Shown piece after piece: positions 1-10,203 of a DNA stretch of 64,000 nucleotides. The notes below the pieces were generated by a model, which was not told the origin of the DNA, did no database searches, and saw only the letters and a list, made by a program, of their open reading frames with translations. The DNA comes from Brachycybe producta (taxonomy: Eukaryota > Arthropoda > Diplopoda > Playtdesmida > Andrognathidae): positions 1,067,501 to 1,131,500 of the forward strand of contig JAUPFP010000002.1 in assembly GCA_036925085.1 (NCBI GenBank), read 5' to 3'. A program made the translations under genes and the position numbers. The stretch's first letter is position 1. Each line of letters opens with the position of its first letter.

Positions 1-644
1 TGGTCTATTTGGGCCAAAATATTGCTTTAACCAATTGTAAAGTTGTGCCCTGAAAATCCGACTTCTGGATTCTCAGGGTATATAAAGAGCTGAATTTATA
101 TGCTCAAGAGTTTCTTTTTAAATACCGAACCTATGCCCGATTTTGGCCAGGTTCTTTTACTTCTTTCAATACTATTTTCAAGATATATTTTTGTGTTGTG
201 CATCAATTCGAGTTTTATTTGGTTTTTGTTTGATACTTTTATCCACGAAATAAACAATTTTACTATTTAACTAAATCAGTGGTATTTATTATTTGAAACC
301 TTCAATTCTGCGATTGTGAACTTCATCATTTGCAGGTTTTCACCTATTTTGGATACTTAGAGGTCCCAACAGGTGCAAACCTGCAACGCACGAGTAAGTA
401 TATTTTACACAATTCTTAGGGCAGATTTACGGACGAAAGTCCGAGAGATACAGAGATTAAAGATCCTCAAGACTGTGAAGTCTTTTGCCAGAAACTAGTG
501 AGGACACAAAATAGACGTTATATTGGTCTAGTCTTCCCGGGCCAGTAGAATTAGTGACCTAGCCACTCACTATCAATACGAGTGAAAACTCGCTCGTATT
601 AACCAAAAAGAGCAGATTCTACTAACGGAAAAAGGTCCGTCACA
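1..644 (+). mobile_element. LTR fragment, element 1 family (Ty3/Gypsy)
   Basis: The stretch ends with GGTCCGTCACA. From about 330 onward it matches the reverse complement of the element 1 LTRs at 6255-7242 and 14675-15667: the CAGGTGCAAACCTGCAAC block, the hairpin CGGACGAAAGTCCG, the AGACTGTGAAGTCTTTTGCC block and the terminal CGTCACA. A TATA-like TATATAAAG lies near 80-95 and AATAAA near 248. Its transcription sense would be plus, opposite to element 1. The 5' end is cut by the window edge, so solo LTR and truncated element cannot be told apart. It differs from the element 1 LTRs at many positions and is therefore an older copy. Confidence 0.8.
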
Positions 645-660
645 ATTTTAAATAACAAAC

Positions 661-1008
661 ATGAAGTTCACAGATGATGAAACTGTTCAACTCATAACTT
701 TATAAGGTGAAAACGAATGTCTATGGAGTTTAAGTAGCAATTTTTACAGAAATAAAACCATGAGACAGGCCGCAGAATGTGAAATTGTGGAAAAGCTTGA
801 AAAAAATGGGTTTGGTGTGAGTGAATTTAGACAAAAGATTAAAAATTTGAGATGCACCTATAACCAGGACAAAAACAACATCAACACATCAGTAGTCCTG
901 CGATTACTCTTCTATCTTGTGAACGGTTCCAAAACAATTTTTGGTAGAGTAGCGAGTAGAGTCTACTCTCCTCGCTACTCTACTCTACTAAAAACTCTAC
1001 CCATGTAA
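661..1008 (+). pseudogene. MADF/Myb-SANT-like DNA-binding domain relic
   Basis: Reading from ATG 661 gives MKFTDDETVQLITL, then an in-frame TAA at 703-705. The same frame continues with residues typical of MADF domains: an ECLW box, FYRNK, an R-QAA-EIVEKL helix and the conserved IKNLR-TYNQDK segment. MADF domains bind DNA and occur in host transcription factors and in the second protein of PIF/Harbinger transposons. Past about residue 60 the frame leaves recognisable homology and enters a palindromic stretch. The stop, the short length and the missing partner gene point to a dead fragment. A stray exon of a host MADF gene is possible but less likely among these repeats. Confidence 0.55.
945..982. 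repeat. Short perfect inverted repeat (TAGAGTAGCGAG arms)
   Basis: TAGAGTAGCGAG at 945-956 is the exact reverse complement of CTCGCTACTCTA at 971-982, followed by further CTACTC/ACTCTACC iterations and then CATGTAAACCAGGC. It lies right after the MADF relic and may be the terminal hairpin of a PIF/Harbinger-like element, but no matching partner end was found upstream. Confidence 0.5.
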
Positions 1009-1555
1009 ACCAGGCATTAGACTTGCAATTATGCTTTTTTCTAATTAAAATGGCTGGTTAGAGGCTAGATGTATTGGATACTATCAGAAGTCAACTAGAA
1101 AGTTCTAGCCTCAAACGAGTGTTTTGAGTTAAAAAAAATTGTTGGTTGATCTATTAACGGGAAATTGTTACTTAGCTCCTGGGCCACAGGATGAGAAATA
1201 TTTACTTCATATTTACTTCAATCATTATCTTTATTAAGATGAGTATATGAATGGCTGAGTTGTCAACTCTGATTATTCTAGTCTAGTCTTTCAGATGAAC
1301 AAAATTAAAAGAAACTAGAAAGTGTTTTTATTAACTAGAAAGGTAGCTCAAGCCTTGGCTCACATAAGGGTATTTTTACGTTTAACGTCTTTTAAATTAA
1401 ACTTTTTATAGATCAAAGTTTAAAAAAATATCGTCTGAATAAAAGTTTGGTCATTTTCAAACTGACAACATAAAATGTTTATTTTGAAATATATAGCAGC
1501 ATGAAAATACTCCATAAGTGATTGAGATACCCTTCTAGTTTCTAAAACACATTCA
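1009..1555. other. AT-rich stretch, no gene seen
   Basis: No open frame with recognisable homology, no clear repeat unit and no RNA gene seen. It separates the MADF relic from the outermost P-element inverted repeat. Confidence 0.5.
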
Positions 1556-1579
1556 AGTGATTAAGGTACAGAGGGGAAA

Positions 1580-1848
1580 ATAAAGCAGAAACGGTGGTGG
1601 GCACACAAGCTCTTCTCAGTTTGCTTTTAATTAATAACGACGTGGTCCACATCGTTTTTTTAAGTCTAGTAAAAGATGTGGACCACTGAAAATATTGTTA
1701 ATCTAATTAAGGACCTTCTGTAGAAATTGTGTTTGTGGGAAGTTATGGTCTTTGACTACAATGGTAACTAAAAAAAAATGAAATTTAGAAATTATGCCCA
1801 ATCTACTAATTTCAGGGCAAGGAGTATGTATACTAGGAGATCCGACTC
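1580..1848 (+). repeat. Left inverted repeat blocks of the P element
   Basis: Two blocks, 1580-1619 (starts ATAAAGCAGAAACGG) and 1818-1848 (starts CAAGGAGTATGTATAC), have reverse-complement partners at 5835-5874 and 5763-5793. The first pair is identical over 40 bp. Confidence 0.85.
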
Positions 1849-2064
1849 CTCCCTTTCTTTGTTAACAATTATTTTTGCCGGCAAAACAGCGCCACCTAGT
1901 AGCATTCATGTACTTTTTTTAATTAAAGTGCATCAATTGAATGAAAAGGACAATTCTGAGCACACAATCAAAGGTATGAGGATTGGATTTTTGTTCAAAT
2001 TTCTACTAAAAAAAATAAAATTTATACTTTTAATTCTCTTTTGATAAATTTAGTAGAGTATTGA

Positions 2065-5012
2065 ATGGGTGGTCAAAGTGGAAATTCGTGTGCCGCAATC
2101 GGCTGCACCAACTATTGGAGGAAATGCAAAGGAACTAAAATATCATTTTTTAGATTTCCTAAGAATATTCAAAGGTGATTTTTCACGAAATTAGCTAGTT
2201 TCACAAGATGAATGACAATTAAATGCATTTTGTATTCTTTATTTTTGTTTTTCACATTAAATGCGTGGATATATCATCAAAAAATGTGAACTTGTGGCAA
2301 TTTGACTTCAAAACTTGTCTAAATTTTTAAATATATCAACATGACTACTTTTTCTTAATTCATTTATTGTCCCATCTTGAAAACACTTTGAAATGAAATA
2401 CAAAATCACCATTTATGTTTTGGTTTCATACATTATAAGTAGATATGGGACATTTCTACTTTTCAGGTGCAAGTTATGGGTGCAAAATACTCGCAGGGAG
2501 GATTTGCTGAATATTCCCGTGTCTGTTTTAAGTAAAAATTACTTCCTGTGCACAAACCACTTCGAGGTGGAGCAGTTTATGAATTCTACTAAAAAACAAA
2601 TGGTTTGGAATGCTATTCCAACAAAATTTAATGTTCCTAACCCACCTAAACCACTACAGCTAAAACGAAAGCCTCCAGTTGACAGATCAGTTGTGAGATA
2701 TGGAGCAGCTGCAGATGTAACAAATCATGTAAGCTAATACAAGTCCATTTGTACATTTAGGTTAGAGAAAAGAAGAAAACAAAACTAACAGGTCAATCAC
2801 CCACTGAAGCTGGTGAATCTCAGTCAAAATATCATGGTACGGTAAAAAATAAACATTAGTATACCGGTATATTTGCTAAAAGTCAACTTTATCTAGATGA
2901 AACTGAAACTTCAGCAGGGTCAGTTAATTCAACCAAGATATTCACTTCTACAAGTGCAGATGCTCCAGCCAAGGCATTAACTCCAATAAGTGTAGATACT
3001 CCAGTCAAGGCATTAACTCCTACAAGTGCAGATATTCCAGTAGAGGCATTTCCTTCAACAAGTGCAGATACTCCAAGAAAACAACTTCTTAAAAGAAAGC
3101 TTTTCTCTTGCCGAGTTAAAGTTTCTCGCTTAAAATCCAAAGCACTAAAGAAAGCAAACAATGTAGTGTTTAGTAAAGAGTTTGATACTGGAAGTTTAGA
3201 TCATCTTACAGAGCCAGCAAAATTATTTTTAAGGCACAGTTGCAATTGTGCAAAGTGAGCCGTAGAGGGTACATTTGGTCAAGTTTAGAGAAAGAAGTGC
3301 TATTAGGGCTCTTTCATTGTAGCCCAAAAGCTTATAGATTCCTGTCTAACATTTTTCAATTGCCATGCAAAAGTACTTTATACTGCTGGCTTTCTGCTAT
3401 AGATGACAGCACAGGCTTTACAACAGACACATTTCATTACTTATATATGAAAACAAAGACCTTTTCAAAACCCAACAAAAAATGTGTCATAAGTTTTGAC
3501 GAGATGGCAATTAAAGAGGAACTATCGTATGATCAAAAAACAGATAGAATAGAAGGTTTCGTTGATTATGGGAACAATAAAAGGGTTGCCAAAGTTGCCA
3601 ATCATGCTCTCGTTTTTATGGCGAGAGGTCTGTTTGCAAAATGGAAACAACCTTTAGGTTATTTTCTAACCAGAGATAATGTGTCTGTTGTAATTCTCAA
3701 AGAATTGTTAACAAAATGTATAGAAGAGCTTTCCAAAATCGAGTTACAGGTTGTTGCTGTTGTTTGTGATCAACATTCCATTAATCGAAAACTTTTTAGC
3801 AATTTAGGTGTAACAATTGAGACTCCTTATTTTGACTTAAATGACGTGCGCATATTTTGTTTTTTGACCCTCCCCACCTTCTTAAATCTGTGCGTAACAC
3901 ACTAAAGAAATATGATCTTGAAGCAGATCGGAAAAGAATTTCATGGACAACTATTACGTCATTTGTGGAACAAGATCTGAAGCGCAATGTAAGACTGGCA
4001 CCAAAAATTTCAAAAAAGCATCTAGAGCTTCCAGGCTATTTTCCATGCGTGTTTGCCTTGCCAGTGAGATTTTAAGCCACTCTGTTGCATCTGGCATTTA
4101 TACATTAGCCTCTGTTGGATTGTTACCATCACATGCTGTGCACACAGGAGACTTTGTTCAAAAGTTCAATGAACTTTTTGATAGCTTTAATAATAGGACA
4201 TTGTCTGCTAAAGTGAAGAAAAGATCTGCCATTCATGCAGCATCTGCTCACAAACAATTTCTCAGTAGCATTCTGGAATGGATCAAAACCATCCATGTTA
4301 TTCAAAAGAAATCTAAAGTTACTGTGCGAGAGGATGGCAACTTTCTATAAATGCTTTACTAAAGTTATTTGAAAGCTTGGAAGATGAAAAAGAATGTTTT
4401 TTATTGACGAGTCGGCTGAATCAAGATTGTTTGGAGAATTTTTTTTCTCTGATCAGGCAGAGTGGTGGTAGGAGAGATAATCCAAATCCTCAACAATTTC
4501 GGTTTGCCTTTCGATCTGCTTCAGGAAACTCATTGCTGTTGCCATCAAAAGCAGGAAACTGCATGCAAGATGATGATTCTTTGCTGCGTTCATTTATCCA
4601 GTTAGCCAATGATACTGAAAATCCAGTACCATCTACAGAAAATGTGGCTGAAGGTGAATATTCCAAATCAAAAGTTATTTTAAGAAATGAATGTATAAGT
4701 GATGTAGATCTACCCACACAAAATGTCATTTTTTACATTGCTGGATATCTTTTGCGAAAGTGTCTAATGAACCATAATTGTGATAACTGTTCTCGTATGC
4801 TTACTGGCAATGAGGCATATGTTAATGTAAATCACTTGTTCACATCTTTTAAGTCATATACAGGCACAGAGAGTAACACATATGGGAAATTGTTTTGTCC
4901 TTCTGAAGAATTTTATAAGTTTGTTCAGGATATGGAAACTGTGTTTGTAGAAACATTAAATAAATCAATGCATCTGGATAGGGTTTGCTTCATTATCTTG
5001 AGCAAAATGTAA
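2065..5012 (+). pseudogene. THAP9/P-element-type transposase, split by introns and frameshifts
   Basis: P-type transposases cut and paste DNA with a THAP zinc finger, a leucine-zipper or linker region and an RNase H-like DDE domain. Exon 1 starts at ATG 2065 and encodes the THAP start (CAAIGCTN, then SFFRFPKN). A GT-AG intron at 2175-2466 joins it to CKLWVQNTRRED and the THAP CTNHFE block. A linker rich in ALTP-SADTP repeats follows at about 2900-3080, with two more possible introns (2729-2760, only 32 nt, and about 2838-2899). The catalytic core starts near 3240: SFDEMAI (Asp codon 3498), VCDQHSINR (Asp codon 3768), FFDPPHLLK (Asp codon 3866), and LNQDCLENFF (Glu codon 4434). Frame changes near 3855, 4030 and 4350 break this core, and another lies near 3235. 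The family match is firm; loss of function is inferred from the breaks. Confidence 0.8.
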
Positions 5013-5762
5013 TATGAGCAAATGCAAATGCAAATGCAATATGAGCAAAAAACACTATTTCTTGTCCATTTGTTGCACTATAATTGTAAAAAATATCATT
5101 TCTTTGTTTGTTAAAGTTAGAATTTGCAATGCTTTAAAATTTTTTAATTCTAACACTCAAGCGTCTAGACAAAAGAATCGTAAAATACTAACAATATTAC
5201 ATGTGTAACTTGTAAGTTGTTGTAAGCAAAAAAATATTCTTACTCCAAACAAAAGTTCAATTCTTGTACTAGAAATTGTTTGCATTATATTGCATATTCA
5301 ATTTTTTATAAATATTTTAAAGAAAAATCGCCAATCGCTACAAAAAGTTCCAACATTTCATTTATTCCTAGACTGATTTTTGAAAAATGTTTGTATAAAA
5401 TAATAGTGAAATTGAATCAGTATTAACATTTATTTAAAAATTTTTTTTTTAAAACTTGATTGTTTTTATTTATTTTCAAAATATTCAATTTATTACTTGA
5501 AAGTTAAATATAAACAAACAATAAATATATGATAAATTTACTCATTAATTAGTAATAAACAATTGATTATTATAAGAGCTTTATTAATTTAAAATTTAAA
5601 ATTTAAAATTAATTTATAATTTAAAAAGATTTATGCCCTATGGGTTTTATTTTTATTTTTAGTATGAATATCGATGTTTTTTTCATTTACATGACGTACA
5701 TAGCTACCACTAGATGGCGCCTTTCAAATAAGCTCCTCCTTCAATTTCAGTGCTTTCTATGA

Positions 5763-5874
5763 GAGTCGGACCTCCTAGTATACATACTCCTTGTTTCAGG
5801 GTGTCCAAAAGGCTTAAACCGAATGTGCTCTCAGCTGAGAAGAGCTTGTGTGCCCACCACCGTTTCTGCTTTAT
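5763..5874 (-). repeat. Right inverted repeat blocks of the P element
   Basis: Reverse complement of the blocks at 1818-1848 and 1580-1619, in mirrored order. The gap between the two blocks is shorter on this side (about 41 bp against about 198 bp), so one arm has gained or lost sequence. Confidence 0.85.
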
Positions 5875-5905
5875 GTGCGCCTCTTTATGAATCACCGTGT
5901 AGGCC

Positions 5906-6248
5906 CGTATTGCAAGGGCCACTTCTGCTGGTAATATTTACATGGTGAAAGATATTATGATATTATGGGTCTGAATTGCGTCAGTTGCGATTCAGCCCCA
6001 CAACATTGAATCAGAGCAGCCCCGCAACAATGTATCGAAACAAAGAATACGGTGTGTACTAGGCTTAAAGGAATCACTAATAAAAAGTAGGGACTGCCGA
6101 AAGATGGTCAAAAAAAAATGACGTCATTAGGGGGAAACAAAAAAAAAACGAGCGCATTTACATTTAGATTCCAGTTCATAAGGGGCGAAGTGTTTCGTCC
6201 TATTATCTAAGCTATTATCACAGAATAAGGATATAAATCCTTAAGAAT
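5906..6248. other. Intergenic stretch, nothing recognised
   Basis: Between the P element and the Gypsy LTR. It contains a locally duplicated CAACATTGAATCAGAGCAGCC-like phrase (about 5996-6030) and no coding or RNA signal. Confidence 0.4.
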
Positions 6249-6254
6249 ATATTG

Positions 6255-7242
6255 TGACGGACCTTTTTCCACTAGTAGAATCTGCTCTTTTAGGTTGATA
6301 CGAGCGAGTTTTCACTCGTATTGTTAGTGAGTGGCTAGGTCACTAATTCTACTGGCCCGGGAGGACTAGACCAATATAACGTCTATTTTGTGTCCTCACT
6401 AGTCTCTGGCAAAAGACTTCACAGTCTTGAGGATCTTTAATCTCTGTATCTCTCGGACTTTCGTCCGTAAATCTGCCCTAAGAATCGTGCAAAATATACT
6501 CACTCTCTTGTGTTGCAGGTTTGCACCTGTTGGGTCATCGAAGTATCCAAAAAGGTGAAGAGCTGCAATGAGGAAATGCACAACCGCGGAATTTTAGTCA
6601 AAAACAATTAAACACCACTGTTTAAGTTAAATATAAAATCGTTGTTTATTTCGTAGATAAAACATTCAACGAATCGAACTGGTTTAAGCACACAACACAT
6701 AGAAATAATAACATTTAAAATAATATCTAGAAACCTAGCCAGAATTGGGCATAGGTTCGTTATTTAAGAACTAACTCTGAAAATGCTTCTTCTAAATCTA
6801 TCCCAAGTCGGGCATAGATTCTCTGTTTTAGAAAATGCTTCCTTACATACAAAAACACGGCCTTTTTATACCCAAAAAGAGGATACTGAGAACACTTTCT
6901 CAGTAGCCCCTGATTGGGCAAAAACAAAAGTAAAAACCAAACTGGCCAATCAAAAGTGATTGACCAGTGGTCACCAAAATATTAGACACGTCACCCTTTT
7001 AATTAAAAGGGGGAAAAAACGAAAACAACTTCGAATTAAAATGATAAGAATCCACTCATGTGGAAGGATAATACAATGGTAAAGAGGGGAGAACGATAAG
7101 GTCAAGCTAAAAATAGAATCTGGGTCAATCGGTACCTATTAGTACCGAGTGGCCCAGAAGCTACAAAATACACAGTGCCTACAAAATTAAAAACAAAACG
7201 GCGCTAAATTAATAAAATAGCGGCGGGCCCCAAAACGTCTCA
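6255..7242 (-). repeat. 3' LTR of element 1
   Basis: Starts TGTGACGGACC and ends GTCTCA on the plus strand, so it is TG...CA bounded in both senses. It is about 988 bp. It contains the hairpin CGGACTTTCGTCCG at 6454-6467, the reverse complement of a TATA box (CTTTTTATA near 6864) and TTTATT (AATAAA on the element strand) near 6647. Confidence 0.95.
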
Positions 7243-7250
7243 CTCCCCCC
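7243..7250 (-). promoter_or_regulatory. Polypurine tract of element 1
   Basis: On the element strand GGGGGGAG sits directly against the TG of the 3' LTR. This is the position and composition of the plus-strand primer used in LTR-retrotransposon reverse transcription. Confidence 0.8.
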
Positions 7251-7473
7251 GACTAAGCGGGAAGTACCCTACTTCTCAAGAATTTTCTTAAAAATCCCCC
7301 TCCCCCCGACTGGATCTAAACACAGAGACCCAGGGGTATCACAGGTATACGAAAATATCAGATAAAACAAAATCGACTTATACAGATTTTGGAAAATACA
7401 AAATTTCTAAAAAAAAAACCAAAAAGAACAAATTACTTTATACAATTAGAAATTTATGAAATAAATCGCGCTA

Positions 7474-10203
7474 CTAGTCCGGCGACGATTCTGTTCCTTC
7501 GGACGTCTCAGGACTTACGGGTTGCCAACACCTGGCGACTCGGGACTCATTCCGGGCTCGGTTGGTGCTGGGTCGGTGACGTCGTCTTCTTCTCCTTGAC
7601 TGCAGGACGCCCATGGCTGGTCGAGGCGGCGAAGTCTCTTGATCCCGGCGGATGTCTTCCTCGGTGAATGTGGTCGGGATCATAATTACAGGACCCTCGG
7701 GTGATGCTTCCCTCCAAGCCTCCTGGCTTTGCCGTATTGCGATCCGGTCTTCCATCTCGGAATCGCTAGGTCTCGATGTCGATGCGTTCATTTGTGAGAG
7801 GATATCGTAGAACTCGTTTTCTACGTCCAGGATCTTTCTTTCACTGGAGTCCTCTCTCTGTTGAGATGCTGACGATGCGGCATTGCTGCCGGGAAGATTT
7901 TCCTTGTCCTTGGCATCGTCTGTTTTGGCATCTTTCTCTCCTGATTCGGGGCTCTTACGTTTCTTAAAAGAGTTGCCTGAATCCGGTTCATTTTTCTGGG
8001 TCGACCGGGCATTGCTGCCAGAAGGCTTCTCTGCAATGTTCTTTGTTTCTTCTTTCTCTTCATCTCCGAAGATTATGGGGTCTTCATTACAGAAGACTGA
8101 AAGGTCTATAGCCTCGCTGCTGTTTGATTCTTCTTCAAATGATCGTTGCATTTCCTTGGTAGAAATAAACTTTTGATCACTTGACAGTTTCGAAATTCGT
8201 ACAATTCTTATGGAAAACTTCTGACATCTTTCACGTGTCAAAACAGATTTGAAAGTGGCATCAAAGATGGCAGATGCTTCCCCACGTGGTTCAAAGGGGT
8301 TGCCAAGTCTTAGTTCTGGCAAAGGGGTGGAGCTAATGACAACATCCGGTTTCTCTTCTTTTCCTCTTCTCTGAATTTCTCCCACCAGGCGGCGCTGCGA
8401 AAGGCGGCAAATTTGAATTTCAGCATCATACGATGCTTCTTTTTGACTCTCTGGGTCTACTTTGGCCGTTTTAATGCCAAATTTCGCCCATCTAGGTGGT
8501 AAATTAGCTTTTGCATAATCTTTCTTCTCTCCACCACGTGTTTGCACATGGGAATCCAATTGAACTGTCTCTTTAGGGGCAGTTTTCCTCGGTCTCCCGC
8601 GTTTTCTTTTAGGTTGTTCCACTGGTATCTCTGGAATCTCCTCTTCTTCTCTTTCAGAAGTTTCCAGATGAGTTTCTTGGCTGGCATCGGGGATAACCTC
8701 TTCTTCTTTACGACAAACTTCTGGAGTACTCTCAACAGGTAAGTTGTCGTCTGCTTCGTAAATAACTTCTTCGTCAGTGTCGGATTCTTCCTTGGCGCTG
8801 GCAACTTCTTCGATGTTGTCAGGTAAGTTCATTTGAGGAGCCCTCAGGCCATTGGCCTCGAAATAGGGTCTCATCTGTTGAACATTGACAGTATCTCTCA
8901 TAGTCAAACCAGATCGAGTAACGTACTCGATCTCGTAGACTAAATTGGTTAGTTTCTTCGTGACAATGCAGGGTTCTTTGTATGGCCAGATAAGTTTCTG
9001 AGCCATTCCTGGCTTTGGCACACGATCTCTTATCAATACTTTCTGTCCCGGCTTGTAGTCCGGAATCGTACGATGCTTTTCGTCGTACTTTCTTTTCTGC
9101 ACCTCCTGGGCAGCTTCGATATTCTTTTTAGCAGCATCCAAGGCTGGATCGGACTGCTCTGCTTTGTCGGTTACGGGCGGTGGCACGATAGGAGCGCGTG
9201 GCATCATGTTATCCAACGTGGTCCTGGGCTCGCGCCCGAACATTAATCGATATGGCGAAAATTTCGTTGAGTTATGCTCTACAAGATTGTAGGCCATAAC
9301 TGCGTCACCTAATTTCTTTTTCCAGTCAGCCTGCTGCTGAAGGACATCCAAGTGACGCTTCACCACTTCCATGACTGTATGGTTCGTTCTCTCTGCCAAC
9401 CCATCAGCTTGAGGATGATAGGCTGTCGTGGCTGCATGCTGGATTGCGTAGGTCTTGAAAAACGCTTGAGTTTCATTACTCAAAAATTGGGGTCCTCGAT
9501 CAGTGATGATCTTCTGAGGAACTCCAAACTCATTTACAATCTTGTCCTTGACGAAGGCAATTGCTGCCTGAGCGGTTGCTCTTGCCACTGCTTTGGCGAT
9601 GCAATACTTCGTCGCGTAGTCCACTGCAATCAAGTTATGTTGAACTCCTCCGATTGACTTCGGAAGAGGACCAACATAATCCATCCCCCAACACTCTGTC
9701 GGTTTTCCCACAATGATTGGCTGAAGCAATCCAGGTACTTTTTGATGCGACAGTTTGGTTCTCTGACAGATGTGGCACGACCTGACATAGTCGGCGACAT
9801 CTACTTTCATTGTCTTCCAGTAGAATCTCTTCTGGATTCTCTTCATCGTTTTGGTGAATCCGAAATGTCCGGCCTCAGGCACATCATGGAGCATCTCGAG
9901 AATCCCAATCCTCAATTGTCGGGGCACAGTACACGTGAGTACTGGCACGGTGTCTTCATACTTGAGGTGGTATAAAACGCCATCCACTATCGCAAACTTC
10001 TTGTGATAGGGATGCAGTCGATCTTTCTGGAGTAATTCTTTGATGAGGAGAAGTTCTTCATCAAGGGATTGCTCCCGTTCCCACTGGAAATCGTTGTAGA
10101 CAGTAAAGATGTGAAGATCTTCGAGAGCTTCCATCTCTCCATTCTTCTGCTTCCAATTAGCAGGAACGTTGCTCTCATAACGTGAAACACAATCGGCGTC
10201 CAC
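7474..10203 (-). CDS. Element 1 pol, integrase plus 450-residue tail
   Basis: The frame opens within the end of RNase H (DADCVSRY). It carries an HHCC zinc-binding domain (His106, His113, Cys143, Cys146) and an integrase core with Asp175, Asp235 and Glu271, spaced D-59-D-35-E as in active integrases. A GPY/F-like C-terminal module spans about 385-450. Unusually, about 450 more residues follow: an acidic stretch, an AT-hook-like KRGRPRK segment near residue 545 and a Ser/Glu-rich low-complexity end. Such a tail could target integration or be a fused accessory protein; that is inference. The frame is offset from the upstream RT frame in a CACACAC run near 10205, so this copy cannot make full Pol without a frame change. 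Confidence 0.85.
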   Translation of the reverse strand: MDADCVSRYESNVPANWKQKNGEMEALEDLHIFTVYNDFQWEREQSLDEELLLIKELLQKDRLHPYHKKFAIVDGVLYHLKYEDTVPVLTCTVPRQLRIGILEMLHDVPEAGHFGFTKTMKRIQKRFYWKTMKVDVADYVRSCHICQRTKLSHQKVPGLLQPIIVGKPTECWGMDYVGPLPKSIGGVQHNLIAVDYATKYCIAKAVARATAQAAIAFVKDKIVNEFGVPQKIITDRGPQFLSNETQAFFKTYAIQHAATTAYHPQADGLAERTNHTVMEVVKRHLDVLQQQADWKKKLGDAVMAYNLVEHNSTKFSPYRLMFGREPRTTLDNMMPRAPIVPPPVTDKAEQSDPALDAAKKNIEAAQEVQKRKYDEKHRTIPDYKPGQKVLIRDRVPKPGMAQKLIWPYKEPCIVTKKLTNLVYEIEYVTRSGLTMRDTVNVQQMRPYFEANGLRAPQMNLPDNIEEVASAKEESDTDEEVIYEADDNLPVESTPEVCRKEEEVIPDASQETHLETSEREEEEIPEIPVEQPKRKRGRPRKTAPKETVQLDSHVQTRGGEKKDYAKANLPPRWAKFGIKTAKVDPESQKEASYDAEIQICRLSQRRLVGEIQRRGKEEKPDVVISSTPLPELRLGNPFEPRGEASAIFDATFKSVLTRERCQKFSIRIVRISKLSSDQKFISTKEMQRSFEEESNSSEAIDLSVFCNEDPIIFGDEEKEETKNIAEKPSGSNARSTQKNEPDSGNSFKKRKSPESGEKDAKTDDAKDKENLPGSNAASSASQQREDSSERKILDVENEFYDILSQMNASTSRPSDSEMEDRIAIRQSQEAWREASPEGPVIMIPTTFTEEDIRRDQETSPPRPAMGVLQSRRRRRRHRPSTNRARNESRVARCWQPVSPETSEGTESSPD

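Larger units (their letters stand above)
1556..5905 (+). mobile_element. P-superfamily DNA transposon with nested subterminal inverted repeats
   Basis: Matching inverted segments bracket a THAP-domain transposase gene: 1580-1619 versus 5835-5874 (40 bp, perfect) and 1818-1848 versus 5763-5793 (31 bp, one mismatch). A weaker third pair lies at about 1887-1912 versus 5690-5720. The order is mirrored, as expected for long imperfect terminal inverted repeats. A weaker match continues outward (GTGATT near 1559 versus AATCAC near 5890). The exact termini and the 8-bp target duplication typical of P elements could not be fixed, so the outer coordinates are approximate. The coding region carries several frame breaks, so this copy is inactive. 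Confidence 0.75.
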
